Positions 21,279 through 31,186 of a DNA stretch of 64,000 nt are shown in pieces. Below the pieces are notes generated by a model, which did not search any database, was not told the DNA's origin, and saw nothing but the letters and a program-made list of their open reading frames with translations. Origin of the DNA: Ustilago trichophora (lineage: Eukaryota; Basidiomycota; Ustilaginomycetes; Ustilaginales; Ustilaginaceae); NCBI GenBank assembly GCA_900323505.1, contig OOIN01000025.1, forward strand, positions 372,001-436,000, read 5' to 3'. A program made the position numbers and the translations under genes. Each line of letters begins with the position of its first letter. Positions within the stretch are counted from its first letter, which is position 1.

Positions 21279-22508
21279 ATGGCCGACTCGAGCCAAGACG
21301 CCGTTGCAGGGCCATCCTCCGAGGTCAATGAAACACCCATGCTCTCATCGTCGCCGGAAGCGGGACCTTCCCGCCTTACCCCACCATCAGATAACCAACA
21401 TGACAACTCAGACTCTGCCGCTGATGCTACTCCGGTTCCCATGGTGGGCTTCTCGATCAAGTACCAGGGCTCTGTGCTCTCAGCCAGACTCGCCGAAGAC
21501 GAGACCGTCGCCGATCTCAGAGGCATTCTCTTCTCGATGACGGATGTCCCGCCTGAAAGCCAGAAGCTGCTCGGTATGGTCAAAGGTAAGCAGCCCAGCG
21601 ATGACACCCAGCTTGGCACTATCCCCTATGCGCCTGCTGCTCTGCGTGCTCGCCCTGCTCCTACCAAGGCCGAAAGCACGACCACCGACACAGCAGCGGC
21701 TGCAGATCGTGCATGCAAGATCACGGTGCAGTTCACCCTCCTTGGAACTCCCGAAGCGGGCCGCTTCAAGGATCAAGTGATCTCCAGCACGCTATCAAGC
21801 GATCAGGATGCTGTACAGGATCTCGACTATCTCGAGCTGCCCAAGGCCGAAGAATCCAAGGTCAAGCCGCACCATGATCCCAAGAACCTTGCCAAGCTCG
21901 AAAAGACAATTCGCCGCTTCTCCGACTTTCCGATCATCAACCCACCACGACCGGGCAAGAAGCTCCTCGTGCTAGATCTCGACTACTGCATTGCAGACAC
22001 CAAACGACTTCTAGACCCCAACTCGCCTGCATCCCTGGCCGCACGCCCAGGACTGCAAGAGCTGCTCAAGGCCGTCTATCCGCACTACGACATTTGCGTC
22101 TGGTCGCAAACCTCGTGGCGATGGCTCGAAGTCAAGCTGGTCGAACTCAACATGTTGGGCAATCCGGACTACAACATTTCATTTGTCATTGACCGAACGC
22201 CCATGTTCAGGATCCATTCGCGAGCAGGAAGCCATGAAGTCAAGGCGCTCGAATTCATCTGGCGAAGGTGGCCCGACGTTTATGGGCGTCACAACACGAT
22301 CCACATTGACGATCTCAGTCGCAACTTTGCCATGAATCCGCGCAACGGACTCAAGATCAAGGCCTACAAGAACTCGCCCAATTTTGACACCGAGTTTGTG
22401 GCGCTTCGCCGATATCTGTTGCAGCTGGCGCATCCCAGCGTCACCGATTTCACAAAGTACGAGCATATGCATGACGCTTGGAAGCATTTTCACGGGCCAG
22501 AGGCGTAA
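21279..22508 (+). CDS. UBLCP1-like ubiquitin-like/CTD phosphatase, 409 aa
   Basis: Animal UBLCP1 is a nuclear HAD-family phosphatase that acts on the proteasome regulatory particle and can act on the RNA polymerase II C-terminal repeat. This protein has the same order: a Ser-rich start, a ubiquitin-like domain at about residues 48-135 (it begins GFSIKYQGSVLSARLAEDE), then an FCP1-type HAD domain. The HAD core LLVLDLDYC gives Asp233 and Asp235; the fifth motif residue is Cys237, where the family has Thr. The late blocks IHIDDLSRNFAMNPRNGLKI and a final Asp/Phe/His/Trp segment match UBLCP1. An internal insertion of about 50 residues separates the two domains. The first in-frame ATG is at 21279; the longer open frame starts at TTG. 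No introns. Confidence 0.9.
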   Translation: MADSSQDAVAGPSSEVNETPMLSSSPEAGPSRLTPPSDNQHDNSDSAADATPVPMVGFSIKYQGSVLSARLAEDETVADLRGILFSMTDVPPESQKLLGMVKGKQPSDDTQLGTIPYAPAALRARPAPTKAESTTTDTAAAADRACKITVQFTLLGTPEAGRFKDQVISSTLSSDQDAVQDLDYLELPKAEESKVKPHHDPKNLAKLEKTIRRFSDFPIINPPRPGKKLLVLDLDYCIADTKRLLDPNSPASLAARPGLQELLKAVYPHYDICVWSQTSWRWLEVKLVELNMLGNPDYNISFVIDRTPMFRIHSRAGSHEVKALEFIWRRWPDVYGRHNTIHIDDLSRNFAMNPRNGLKIKAYKNSPNFDTEFVALRRYLLQLAHPSVTDFTKYEHMHDAWKHFHGPEA

Positions 22509-22814
22509 CTAGCCGCCCACTTGGGTTTCTGTGGCCAAGCCACTGGGCTCGCATTATCAAGCAGCAATGCACGTGTAGGTTGTGTGACCGACAGTCTTGC
22601 TTTCGTCACATCCCATTCGTACAGGGACTCGGGGATGTGGGCTCGCAGTGCATCTTGCGTGCTACCACATCTAATTTCACCACTATGTTAACCTTATCTA
22701 CACAACTTCCATGTACCTTGCTATGCATTCGTCCATGCAAATCGAGTGGCACCTTCATTTCGGACCAATCGGCGTCGAATCTCCTCCCAAAGTAACCAAG
22801 TGCTCAAGACTCTG

Positions 22815-22817
<3 letters not shown>

Positions 22818-22845
<28 letters not shown>
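22818..22845. repeat. Poly(T) tract of 28 bases
   Basis: An uninterrupted run of 28 T residues about 310 bases downstream of the UBLCP1-like stop codon. Confidence 0.9.
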
Positions 22846-23062
22846 GGATTTTATTTTCTTTTTCGGTGGGGTAGTTAAACAGCACATGATGCGCTCGCTG
22901 CCTTTTCAACATCCGCGCCTTTGGTCCGGCTTCACGTCGGTCAATTTTTCAACACACGTCGTTCAATCAAAGAAAAGGGAGACTTTTTCTTTTGGCAGCG
23001 GGAAGAAAGGAAAAGGGTCTGACTCGAATGACAAGCAGCGGGTGCGCATCATTGCCTCGGCG

Positions 23063-23064
<2 letters not shown>

Positions 23065-23102
<38 letters not shown>
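23065..23102. repeat. GA dinucleotide microsatellite
   Basis: About 19 perfect AG units, upstream of the chorismate mutase leader. Confidence 0.9.
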
Positions 23103-23106
<4 letters not shown>

Positions 23107-23504
23107 GAGAGGGTCTGCGAGTGTGGAGCCATGTGATGTGTGAAATCCCTCTCTGTCTTGTGACTGCAGTGGGGATTGTGTGTCGGTCGGAAGATCAGCC
23201 GCTGCTGGTGCTGGTGCTGAAAAGGGTGTGCTTGGACCATCGGTTCTTCCGACATGCTTCAAGTGCTTCCGCTTCTTGCTTTCGCACTATATCCTCTCCC
23301 CACTTCCACTCTGGACCCTGGAACTCGACCTCGGAACCACTGCCTTTGCTCCTATCTCAACCCACCATCACCACTGCTCCCCCTATCTCTGTTATAAACC
23401 CGGCCATCCCAACTTGACCCGACCTGACCTGATCTCACTCAGCTTGCGTTCACCATCCTTCCTTTTCCCACCTTGACCAAGCACTGCTAGCAACAACCAC
23501 TCCA

Positions 23505-24708
23505 ATGAGCAGCCACAGCAACATGCACACCCTCGACATCCACTCTGCCACCACCGAAGACATCCTCTCCCTCGACAACATCCGTTCCGTCCTCATCCGA
23601 CTCGAAGAAACCATCGTCTTCCAACTCATCGAGCGAGCCCAGTTTGCACGCAATGCCAAATGCTACCTCCCCGACGGCTTTCCCGAGTTGAAAGAGAGAG
23701 AAGGTTGGAACAGCTCTTGGCTCGCTTGGTTCTTGAAGGAGACCGAAAGCGTCCATGCCAAAGTGCGCCGGTTCGAAGCGTAAGTCGTCCTCATCGCAAA
23801 GCACAACAGTGGAAAAGAAGATGACAAGAGATACTGATAGCAAATTACGCTTTGTGTGTGTGATGCCAAAAAATCCCCAGCCCGGACGAATACCCATTCA
23901 CAGACCCAAAGCTTCTCCCAAAACCAATCTTGGCACCCGTCACCTACCCAGAACTGCTCTGGAAGCATTCTGTCAACGTCAATGACCAGATTCTTAAGTT
24001 TTACACCGACGAAATCATCCCTGACATCACCAGGACACTTGGCGAGGTAAGCACTCCCCCCCCTTCGCTCTCGGATTGTATCGAGTCATCTCTGACTGAC
24101 CCCCTTTTTCTCTCGTACTGTTTCCTCCTGGTCTTGGGAAATGAAAAAAAAAAGAACGCGGATGACGGACACTACGGATCGTCGGCAATCCGTGATATCG
24201 AGGTGCTATCTGCTTTGAGCCGAAGGATTCATTTCGGTACGTCTTGCATCTCTCATCCATATCTACGTTTCCCAACTTGAGGCTCTGACTTCGCCGCTGA
24301 CCACACGCCCTCTCATTCTCTCCACTTGACCGCATTCGTGCAACAGGAATGTTCGTCTCGGAATCAAAGTTCCGCGCCGAACCAGCCGCGTTCATCCCGC
24401 ACATTCTCAACCCTGATCGCGACGCTCTTGCCGGACTCATCACCAAACCCGCAGTTGAAGCGGCGCTACTCGTCCGATTGGCCGAAAAAGCCAAGGTCTA
24501 CGGACAGGACATGGATCGTCCCGGTGCCAACGCCGAAGAACGAGAAAAGGAACGCAAGATCGAGGTGGATACAGTCGTCAGGATCTACAAGACTTTTGTC
24601 ATCCCTCTGACAAAGGAGGTCGAGGTGGATTATCTGTTGACTAGGTTGGATGGTGTAGCGAAAGTCAAGGTGGACGAGATGTTGGCTTCGAACAAGTTTG
24701 TAAACTAA
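23505..24708 (+). CDS. ARO7: Chorismate mutase, cytosolic (AroQ type), 294 aa, four exons
   Basis: Converts chorismate to prephenate, the committed step to phenylalanine and tyrosine. Exons are 23505-23779, 23881-24046, 24155-24236 and 24347-24708, giving one 294-residue frame. Family landmarks are [20 protein letters not shown] near the N terminus, the [27 protein letters not shown] block, and the C-terminal [12 protein letters not shown] segment; the family's regulatory (tryptophan/tyrosine) loop region is also present. The start has no signal peptide, so this is the housekeeping enzyme, not a secreted one such as the U. maydis effector Cmu1. The acceptor of exon 3 is preceded by ten A residues rather than a pyrimidine tract, which is unusual, but the frame and homology fit exactly there. 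Confidence 0.93.
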
Positions 24709-24932
24709 GAATAGAGTCAGCGTTGTGGTAGAGGATTGAAGGAAGCTTTCTGCTTTCACGATTGGGAGGGATGGATGTTTGAATTGAAGGACCGACACAG
24801 CAGAGGGGTTTTACGATCTTTCCTCACCGACCACAAAGATTTCTGAACGAACGAGTCAAGTCTGTGAACAAGGTATCGTGTTGCATGCCACTACTGGAAA
24901 CTTATTTACATCTGAGGTCTTACTGCGCGGCG

Positions 24933-25459
24933 TTAATGTTTCGGTGGTGGGTAGCCGTAAGGCTGACCACCCTGGGGTGGACCGTAACCGTACTGTTGAG
25001 GTTGCTGTTGATAGCCCTGATGGCCACCGAAGCCGCCTCCTGCGATCTGGGGTTGGAATCCACCATCCTGATTGGCTTGCCACTGGCAGATGTTGCAGTA
25101 GTAAATGTGTTTCGACTTCATGGGGATGAGGGGGATCCAGCAGAGTTCGAACCAAGTGCGAGCCTTTGCTTGGACCACTTGGGCGTTTTGACAGCGCGGG
25201 CAGACACGTGCCGAACCATCTCCTTCTTGTTTGATCTTGGTTGGACAGCCAAAGATGACGGGGATGAAGAAGCAGAAGTCCTATTGGGGGCGAAAAAAAA
25301 GCGAGCGAGCAAGTGCACGAGTGACGAGTTGACATCCGCCGAACAAGGTGATATCATCGAGAAGGAGCAAAATCACAACACGATAGAAGGGGGAAGATGT
25401 CAACATTGCTCAACAACCACAACAAGATTGCAGAGAAAGGTAGAAATAACACTTACCAT
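24933..25459 (-). CDS. Small zinc-ribbon protein, 116 aa, start codon in its own exon
   Basis: Function unknown. It has one zinc-ribbon: CPRC and, 36 residues later, CNIC (two CxxC pairs). Around it are MDFCFFIPVIFGCPTKI and the conserved core WFELCWIPLIPMKSKHIYYC, a pattern found in many small fungal proteins. The last 40 residues are Gly/Gln/Tyr/Pro-rich (GYGPPQGGQPYGYPPP). Exons: 25459-25457 (only the ATG), then 25280-24933, separated by a 176-base intron (GTAAGT...AATAG). The upstream open frame in the other phase has a stop and no ATG, which supports this start. The hydrophobic segment at residues 2-12 may insert into or touch a membrane. Its 3' end converges on the chorismate mutase gene across 224 bases. 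Confidence 0.75.
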
Positions 25460-26597
25460 TTTTTGATTCCAGAACTTTGTCCGATGAGAAAAGCAGATGC
25501 GGTTTGTCGCCGAGTGGGGGGTATTTATCCGTCTTGCGGGTATCGAGCGTGTACTAAGACAATGTACGACCGATGAACGATGGTGAGAGTGATGGTGGTT
25601 GATAAGATAATTCCTTCAAATGCGGCAGGCAGCCTTACACCAAAAAAATGTCTCGTGAGCTGCTCGGCAGACACAGCATTTACGGCACTTTCCAACCTCC
25701 ACCTTATGGTTCCAACTGCACATGACGCTTGGTTCTCGGCACGCACCTCCAATCCAACAACCCACAAGACACTTCACCCTTAACGTTACCGTCTCACAAT
25801 CTCACATCATCTCTGTACTTTCACTCTGTCAACCTCGAATCCAGCTCAAAGAATGCAGTCTCGCAGCAGCACGGCTTCGAATAGGTCAAGATGCAGTAGC
25901 TCAAGAGGATCAAGCTGGAGGCATTCGAGCTCAAGGAACAGGTGTCGTGTGCAAACCAAACAGAAGCTTGAAATTGAAATTTTGAAACATACCGTTACAG
26001 TACACAGACAAATACAGTTTTGTATTTGTTCCCTGTGTGGCTACGTCAGAAGACTTCCTCCCCGCGTCTCGCCTTCCAAACGCCTTTTCTCTTTCAGACC
26101 CTGACTTGTGCAAACCGCCAACACCAGCTGCCTGCTTCTCGTACTGGAATCCACTTCATCAGAACAACGAGTCGTAGTATCGAAGGGAGATTATGTTTCT
26201 CAGAGAAAGATCAAGTGCATGTCTGTGGCTGAGCAAGCACAACACAGCCACGCGGCGAAGGAAGTGGGCCAAAAAAAAAGTTACCAAGAAATTTCGCCAA
26301 GACCCACACACCCTTCTGCTTTTGCCAGCTTTCACCACATCCCTATTTCGGTAGCTAAGCTCAAAAGTCCCAAACCTCAACCTGCGAATACAGGTTTTAA
26401 AAAAGTATCTAAGGTTGTCAAAACGAGAATCGCCTTGTGTACGTGATGCTGTTATACAAGGCCTTAGCAATGTTGTGCAGATCGAGATCCAGGTGGCTTA
26501 CGGTCGCGACCTTGCCTCGCTTCAGCCCATGAAGTTTCACGAATCGTTGATACTGTGGATGACAATAATCACCTTGCCTACCTAACCTGCGGCACGC
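25460..26597. other. Gene-poor 1.1-kb region between zinc-ribbon gene and Elongin A
   Basis: Upstream of the zinc-ribbon gene (minus) and downstream of Elongin A. No clear gene. A possible small spliced plus-strand gene may lie at about 25854-26175: it has a strong acceptor (TTTTCTCTTTCAG ending at 26097) followed by a short open frame ending DPDLCKPPTPAACFSYWNPL... with a stop codon at 26175, but its first exon and start are not settled. Confidence 0.35.
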
Positions 26598-28454
26598 TCA
26601 TCGATTCCCACCAGTGGCACCTCTGCCGCCGGGATTGGACCGACTAGGTGCGAAAACAGACGATATCGCAGCAGGGCTTGCCCTCGCCAGCCTGTCGTCT
26701 TTGATCAACGACCGTATTGCTCCTCCTCCTCCGACTGGCGGAATGTTGCCATGCTGTCTGGGTGGGGCAGGTCTTGCGCCGCCCATCGAGCCGATTTCTG
26801 TTGTATCGGGATGCCGCGGTGTCTTTGTAGTTTCTCCAGCGTCGATCTCTTCTCTTTGAATCTTGACACTGGGAGGTTGCGGTCGAGGGCTGGTACGCGG
26901 AGAAGCCTGTGTACGTGCCCGTTTGGCTTGCACTACTCGTACAGCACCGCTCGACTTGGAACTGCCGGAAGAGAAGAACGATGTGGCTGTGGGCGAACTT
27001 GCTGGTGGCCAAGTGACGGTGACTGTCTTGGTAACACCGCTGCTGCTGCTGCTCGGCACCGAACGCGCGTCTCCGTTCTTGATTGAGCTGCTACTTGAGC
27101 CGCTGTGGGCCCGCTTCATCCCCCTCACCTCGACCACACTGGTAGACGAGGGAGATCCACCACACGAGCCAGTGCTAGTCGAGACAGCTGCAGGTTTTGC
27201 AACACCAAAGAAGTTCAATTTGCGCCTTTCTGTGCGGGCGACGTCCGGTGGTGGTGATGAAGGAGCTTTCCTCTCCGGGCTGGGATCGTGATTCTTGTTC
27301 CTCCCCAAGAGCGGAATGGTGCTTGTTCCGAATGAAGAGGAGGAGGAGGAGGAGGGTGTCAAAGGTGGCGCTGCTGCCACTTCGTGTGGCTTCAATCTTG
27401 GAAGTCCTGTAAGTTCTGCCGTGGTATCAGGAAGCTGCTTTCCACTTCGACTTGTCTCCATTTCTGCTCGCTGTGAACGCAACGTTGTCGATTTTGCTGC
27501 CTCCTCAGCCGCCTCACTTCCCGGTAGAGGTCGGGAGAACTCCTTCATCCTAGCCAGGCCTTGACTTGCTCCTCCCTGTATCCTTCTTGGAGCGACCATC
27601 GGCTTCACCATCTGCCTCGACTCCACCCCTGCTGCCTCTGGTGCGATCTCCACACCTACCATCTTACTCCTCCCCTGCGTCTTGAACCCAATTCTCCCGC
27701 TCCTCGGCGCTGTCAGTTTTGCCTGTGCGGCACTTCCCGATCTAGCCTTGTTGATCAAACTCTGCCCTTTACTGACACTTGCTCCCGCAACCGCAGTAGC
27801 CATGCCAAATCTCCTTCCGCCACTCCTCGCCGCCTTGAGCATGAGCGGTCGATCGCTAACCACCAACTTTTTGGCATCCTTCTCCGCCCGATGCTGGGCA
27901 TATTTATCCTTGATCCGTTGCGCAGCTTCCACTTTGGCCTGTTCGATCTCGCCCTTGGTACGGAAGTAGAGCCGTCGCCAGCTCTTCGGTTCTTTGGCCG
28001 TAGCGCCAACTCCAGGGGTGTATTTTTTACGCAGATCGATAAAGTCCCGCAGACAGTTTCGCTTCCATATCTCCTCGGTATGCTCGAGCAAGTGTGGCGA
28101 TGTTTCCTCGAGAGCGATGAGCTGATCGATGCGACATTCTTCCAAGATGGGTTTGGCATTGCGGTACGGCATGTCGCCGAGATCTTGCACCGACGAGATG
28201 TTGCGCAGGATGACACGGAGACACATGGTGTACAGGCTTAGACCGGTGGTGCGTGGTGGTGCTGCGGGATGGCGGGACGTGTGGACGTCGGTGCTGAGAA
28301 AGATGGTGGGGGTGGTATTGGGGAGTGGGGAGGCTGGGTCAAAGTCTGGCTGGTGAAGTTCCTCGGGTTGACCCCAATTGCCTTGGGCCTGATAGGCAGG
28401 TTCTTTGAGGCCCATCATGCCGGGTGGCTCGGGTGAGCGACGCCAATCTTTCAT
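26598..28454 (-). CDS. ELA1: Elongin A family transcription factor, 618 aa
   Basis: Elongin A joins Elongin C (and Cullin in yeast) and acts in transcription elongation and in ubiquitination of stalled RNA polymerase II. The conserved domain is at about residues 67-175: LSLYTMCLRVILRNISSVQDLGDMPY is the BC-box and start of the fold (SLYTMCLRV resembles the SLxxxCLRxL box), followed by LEECRIDQLIALEETSPHLLEHTEEIWKRNCLRDF and a Lys/Arg-rich segment with WRRLYFRTK. The remaining 400 residues are Ser/Thr/Pro-rich and basic, likely disordered. Yeast Ela1 is shorter (379 aa). The ATG at 28454 is the first; the open frame in front begins with TTG. No introns. Confidence 0.9.
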   Translation of the reverse strand: MKDWRRSPEPPGMMGLKEPAYQAQGNWGQPEELHQPDFDPASPLPNTTPTIFLSTDVHTSRHPAAPPRTTGLSLYTMCLRVILRNISSVQDLGDMPYRNAKPILEECRIDQLIALEETSPHLLEHTEEIWKRNCLRDFIDLRKKYTPGVGATAKEPKSWRRLYFRTKGEIEQAKVEAAQRIKDKYAQHRAEKDAKKLVVSDRPLMLKAARSGGRRFGMATAVAGASVSKGQSLINKARSGSAAQAKLTAPRSGRIGFKTQGRSKMVGVEIAPEAAGVESRQMVKPMVAPRRIQGGASQGLARMKEFSRPLPGSEAAEEAAKSTTLRSQRAEMETSRSGKQLPDTTAELTGLPRLKPHEVAAAPPLTPSSSSSSSFGTSTIPLLGRNKNHDPSPERKAPSSPPPDVARTERRKLNFFGVAKPAAVSTSTGSCGGSPSSTSVVEVRGMKRAHSGSSSSSIKNGDARSVPSSSSSGVTKTVTVTWPPASSPTATSFFSSGSSKSSGAVRVVQAKRARTQASPRTSPRPQPPSVKIQREEIDAGETTKTPRHPDTTEIGSMGGARPAPPRQHGNIPPVGGGGAIRSLIKDDRLARASPAAISSVFAPSRSNPGGRGATGGNR

Positions 28455-29116
28455 CGTTGCAGAACCGCTACCGGTGCACCTATACACAGGTCGTAAGAGC
28501 AAAGCACGAGTCGAATGTCGGTGTGGGCAAGCTGAGTCGCTGTCAGAGGCAAATGCTCTCTATGTCGAAGCTCCGAAAACTAGCGGTCGAAGGTGCTGCA
28601 TGATGGCCGTGGTCTGAGGAGCGAGCAACACCTAATGTAGCAGGAAGCTGAGTCGAAAGCCAAGTGAATATTCTTGGCGGTTGATAAACGATGTTCTACC
28701 ACCCCCCGTGTGATCCGGTTGACAGGTCGGGCAGTAATGCCGGCGAAATTGGATGGTGTTGGTGGCTCAGATGCAAAACGTCTTGTTTCATTTTTGTGAC
28801 ACTCTCGGCACACAGATGCACGAGCACCGTGGAACGCAGGGCAAAAATTCGACGCTGCAGGGCGCGTATGTCGAAACACCTGCATCACAAGCAACACAAG
28901 CACTAAACTTAAGGTCGTCCTCCACACCAGCATCTTCCTCACGCACCAACAAGCTCAGACTTGACACACAATGAGAGCCTTCAAGGCTGCCATATCAGTT
29001 AAACGAAGAGAGAAAAACCGTGACAGAATCGAATCTGAATCTTGATTAAAGAAAGGGAGGGACAAATCTAGGATGCTATAAATGAGTGTTGGGGGCAGTC
29101 TAAAGATGGGACGAGA
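28455..29116. promoter_or_regulatory. Elongin A promoter / TBC 3' region
   Basis: A 662-base gap between two minus-strand genes. It includes an open frame with a hydrophobic start (28580-28933, minus, 117 codons from its ATG), treated as unsupported; see findings. Confidence 0.5.
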
Positions 29117-31186
29117 TCACAACATTAGCGAGGTCGCTTCTCCACTTTCCACCTTTCGTCGGTACTCTTCTCTGGCGCTGCGAATCGTACTTCGAACGTC
29201 CTTCCTCGCGAGCGCGTTCTTCACCCAGAACAACAACGCATCATCGTCCTCAGGTACAAAGAAGCTGCTAAGGGCGCTTAGGATGGTCTCGAAATCCGCT
29301 CTTGGCTGCAGAATCACCCCTCTGTGAGCCCAGATGATCGCCACAGCAACGAGTGTGATGACATCCTGGCCGTCGAGTAGCCAAGCGTCCCACACGCGAA
29401 GCTGCGTCTCAAAGGGGATCGAGTTGGAGAAGAGCGTAATGTACCACTTGGTGGCGTAGGAGCTTGCTACCACCATCTGGTCGTCAAACACCGTCGCCAA
29501 TTCCGGCATGTACTTGCGCAGTAGCTGATCCTGTACGAAGAGGTTTTCGACTAGACCTGGGAAGCCTGGTGAGAAAGTAGAGTGCAGATTGAGATGGTTG
29601 TGCATCAACACCATCGCTGCGTAGGCGCGTTCTGGGCTGAAGTAGCACAACAAGGTGGCTGCGATGGGACCCATGCCTTGACAGTAGCCACACTGTTCGC
29701 ATAGCATCGATATGGCATGGAGGACGTGAAAGAGTGCTCGCTGCCCTTGGCCATAGCGTGTGTGGAACTGGATGTGACCCGAGATGGTGCGTGGGACATC
29801 GAGGTCGATCTGCACATCGTGCGGGCTGGGCATCGCTTTGAGCCGATCGAAGCTCTGCGCATCGGGCTGGTTGAGCGAGATGGGTATAGATGCAGCGGAT
29901 GTTTGCAGATGCGGTTTGGCGAGCGAGTACGAGTGTCTACCTTCTTCCGTCTGCTGTCGATGCTGTATGAGTGCAGACCATGCAGCTGAGCGCCAGCTGT
30001 CAGGGATACCTTTGTACACTCGACGACGGAGCTTTCGATCGATGCCTCTAGCAAAGTCGAAATCAACTGCGTTGTGGCCCTGATCTCGACCTTTGACCGT
30101 CAGCATGCGGGACCATTTGGCGATCCGCTCCTGCTCTCGATGCCGATGTGTCGCGTCCGCTGCCGAGCGCGCTTGCTGCACAGCATGTGGCATGGACTGG
30201 TCACCGCCATTTGTGTTCGCAACTGAAGCGTCAGCTAGACTGGTGGGCAGGGAGGCTCGCTGTGCTGCGATGCCCTTTGTACCTTTCTTTGGGAAGGGTG
30301 CAGCGAAGAGACTGGAGAGCAGCAGGGCAGCTTTGTGAAGGGCATTGCTAGATGCCTCTGAAAAGAAGCCGTAGCGATCAATGTTGCCGATGAGCTCTTC
30401 ACGCTTCTTGTCGGCAAGCTCTTGTCGACGTCTTCGCTCGTTGGTGGAGAGGAAAGTGTTGTTCGAGAGCGAGGTTTCGGCGCTGATCGAAGCGGGCAAT
30501 CCTGTTCTGTGCGTGTCACCATGAACGCCGTGGTTTGCAGACTGGAAAGTGCGTTGCGACATAGCACTGTTGGTGCTTCCACTGCCGTTGAGAGCTGGTG
30601 GAACGTGGCCGTTGACACCATTTGCAGCAGATGAGGTAGATCCTGTAGGCTGATTGGATGACGACGGCAGGCCCATGTGCTTGACAGGATTGCGAGTTGG
30701 AGTGGCCACTGTACTCCCTGGCCGCGAAAGTGCTGCCTCCTCCCATGCTGAGAGTCCATTCTTTTCCCTCGTATACTCCTTGCCGTCTGAAAAGCCGTCA
30801 TCCGGCACGCCTGCTACGGAGAAGTGCGCATAGGTCCTACGCACGAACTCGGCATCCGATTCGAGCGGCGTTATAAACTGGTTGGCTCGCCATTCTGGCG
30901 TCTCGCTTCCCTCTTGTGGAGCTGAGGCCCTGCGTATTCTGGGCGAAAGCGGCAGAGGAGGGGCTAAGGTGGAGCTGGATGGTTGTGCTCCGGGATCAGG
31001 CGATGTTGGTGCGGTCTTTGGTCGCAGCTTGGCGGAAAAGACACGGAGAGAGTTGGATCTGGAGTGGGATTTGGGGTGACTCTTGTTGACACCAGCTAGA
31101 GCTGGACTTGCTGGTTCTGTTGTCATTGTGGGTGCTGTTGGCGATGGAGGATGGTATAAAGACGTGGTATGGAGGCGCTGCTGCAT
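29117..31186 (-). CDS. TBC-domain Rab GTPase-activating protein, 689 aa
   Basis: TBC proteins stimulate GTP hydrolysis by Rab GTPases and so control membrane traffic. The domain spans about residues 385-640. It starts with RKLRRRVYKGIPDSWRSAAW, has the Arg finger in IDLDVPRT (about residue 467) and the Gln finger in YCQGM (about 501), and ends with QLRVWDAWLLDGQDV. Both catalytic fingers are present, so it is probably active. Residues 1-340 are Ser/Pro/Thr-rich and include heavily repeated small polar residues; there is no other recognised domain. The ATG at 31186 is first; 31126 is an alternative start. No introns. The Rab substrate cannot be read from sequence. Confidence 0.9.
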   Translation of the reverse strand: MQQRLHTTSLYHPPSPTAPTMTTEPASPALAGVNKSHPKSHSRSNSLRVFSAKLRPKTAPTSPDPGAQPSSSTLAPPLPLSPRIRRASAPQEGSETPEWRANQFITPLESDAEFVRRTYAHFSVAGVPDDGFSDGKEYTREKNGLSAWEEAALSRPGSTVATPTRNPVKHMGLPSSSNQPTGSTSSAANGVNGHVPPALNGSGSTNSAMSQRTFQSANHGVHGDTHRTGLPASISAETSLSNNTFLSTNERRRRQELADKKREELIGNIDRYGFFSEASSNALHKAALLLSSLFAAPFPKKGTKGIAAQRASLPTSLADASVANTNGGDQSMPHAVQQARSAADATHRHREQERIAKWSRMLTVKGRDQGHNAVDFDFARGIDRKLRRRVYKGIPDSWRSAAWSALIQHRQQTEEGRHSYSLAKPHLQTSAASIPISLNQPDAQSFDRLKAMPSPHDVQIDLDVPRTISGHIQFHTRYGQGQRALFHVLHAISMLCEQCGYCQGMGPIAATLLCYFSPERAYAAMVLMHNHLNLHSTFSPGFPGLVENLFVQDQLLRKYMPELATVFDDQMVVASSYATKWYITLFSNSIPFETQLRVWDAWLLDGQDVITLVAVAIIWAHRGVILQPRADFETILSALSSFFVPEDDDALLFWVKNALARKDVRSTIRSAREEYRRKVESGEATSLML

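Larger units (their letters stand above)
22509..23504. promoter_or_regulatory. Intergenic region before chorismate mutase
   Basis: It holds a poly(T) tract (22818-22845), a GA microsatellite (23065-23102) and a C/T-rich leader. A TATAAA lies at 23393-23398, about 110 bases before the next start codon and a plausible core promoter element. No gene found. Confidence 0.6.

Noticed and set aside
23505..24708. A secreted chorismate mutase effector like Cmu1.
   Set aside because: The N terminus has no signal peptide and the protein matches the cytosolic Aro7 type.
25722..25985. An 87-codon frame as the first exon of a small gene.
   Set aside because: It starts without an ATG of good context; a joined product with the downstream segment is only one of several possibilities, so it is listed as a finding and not a gene.
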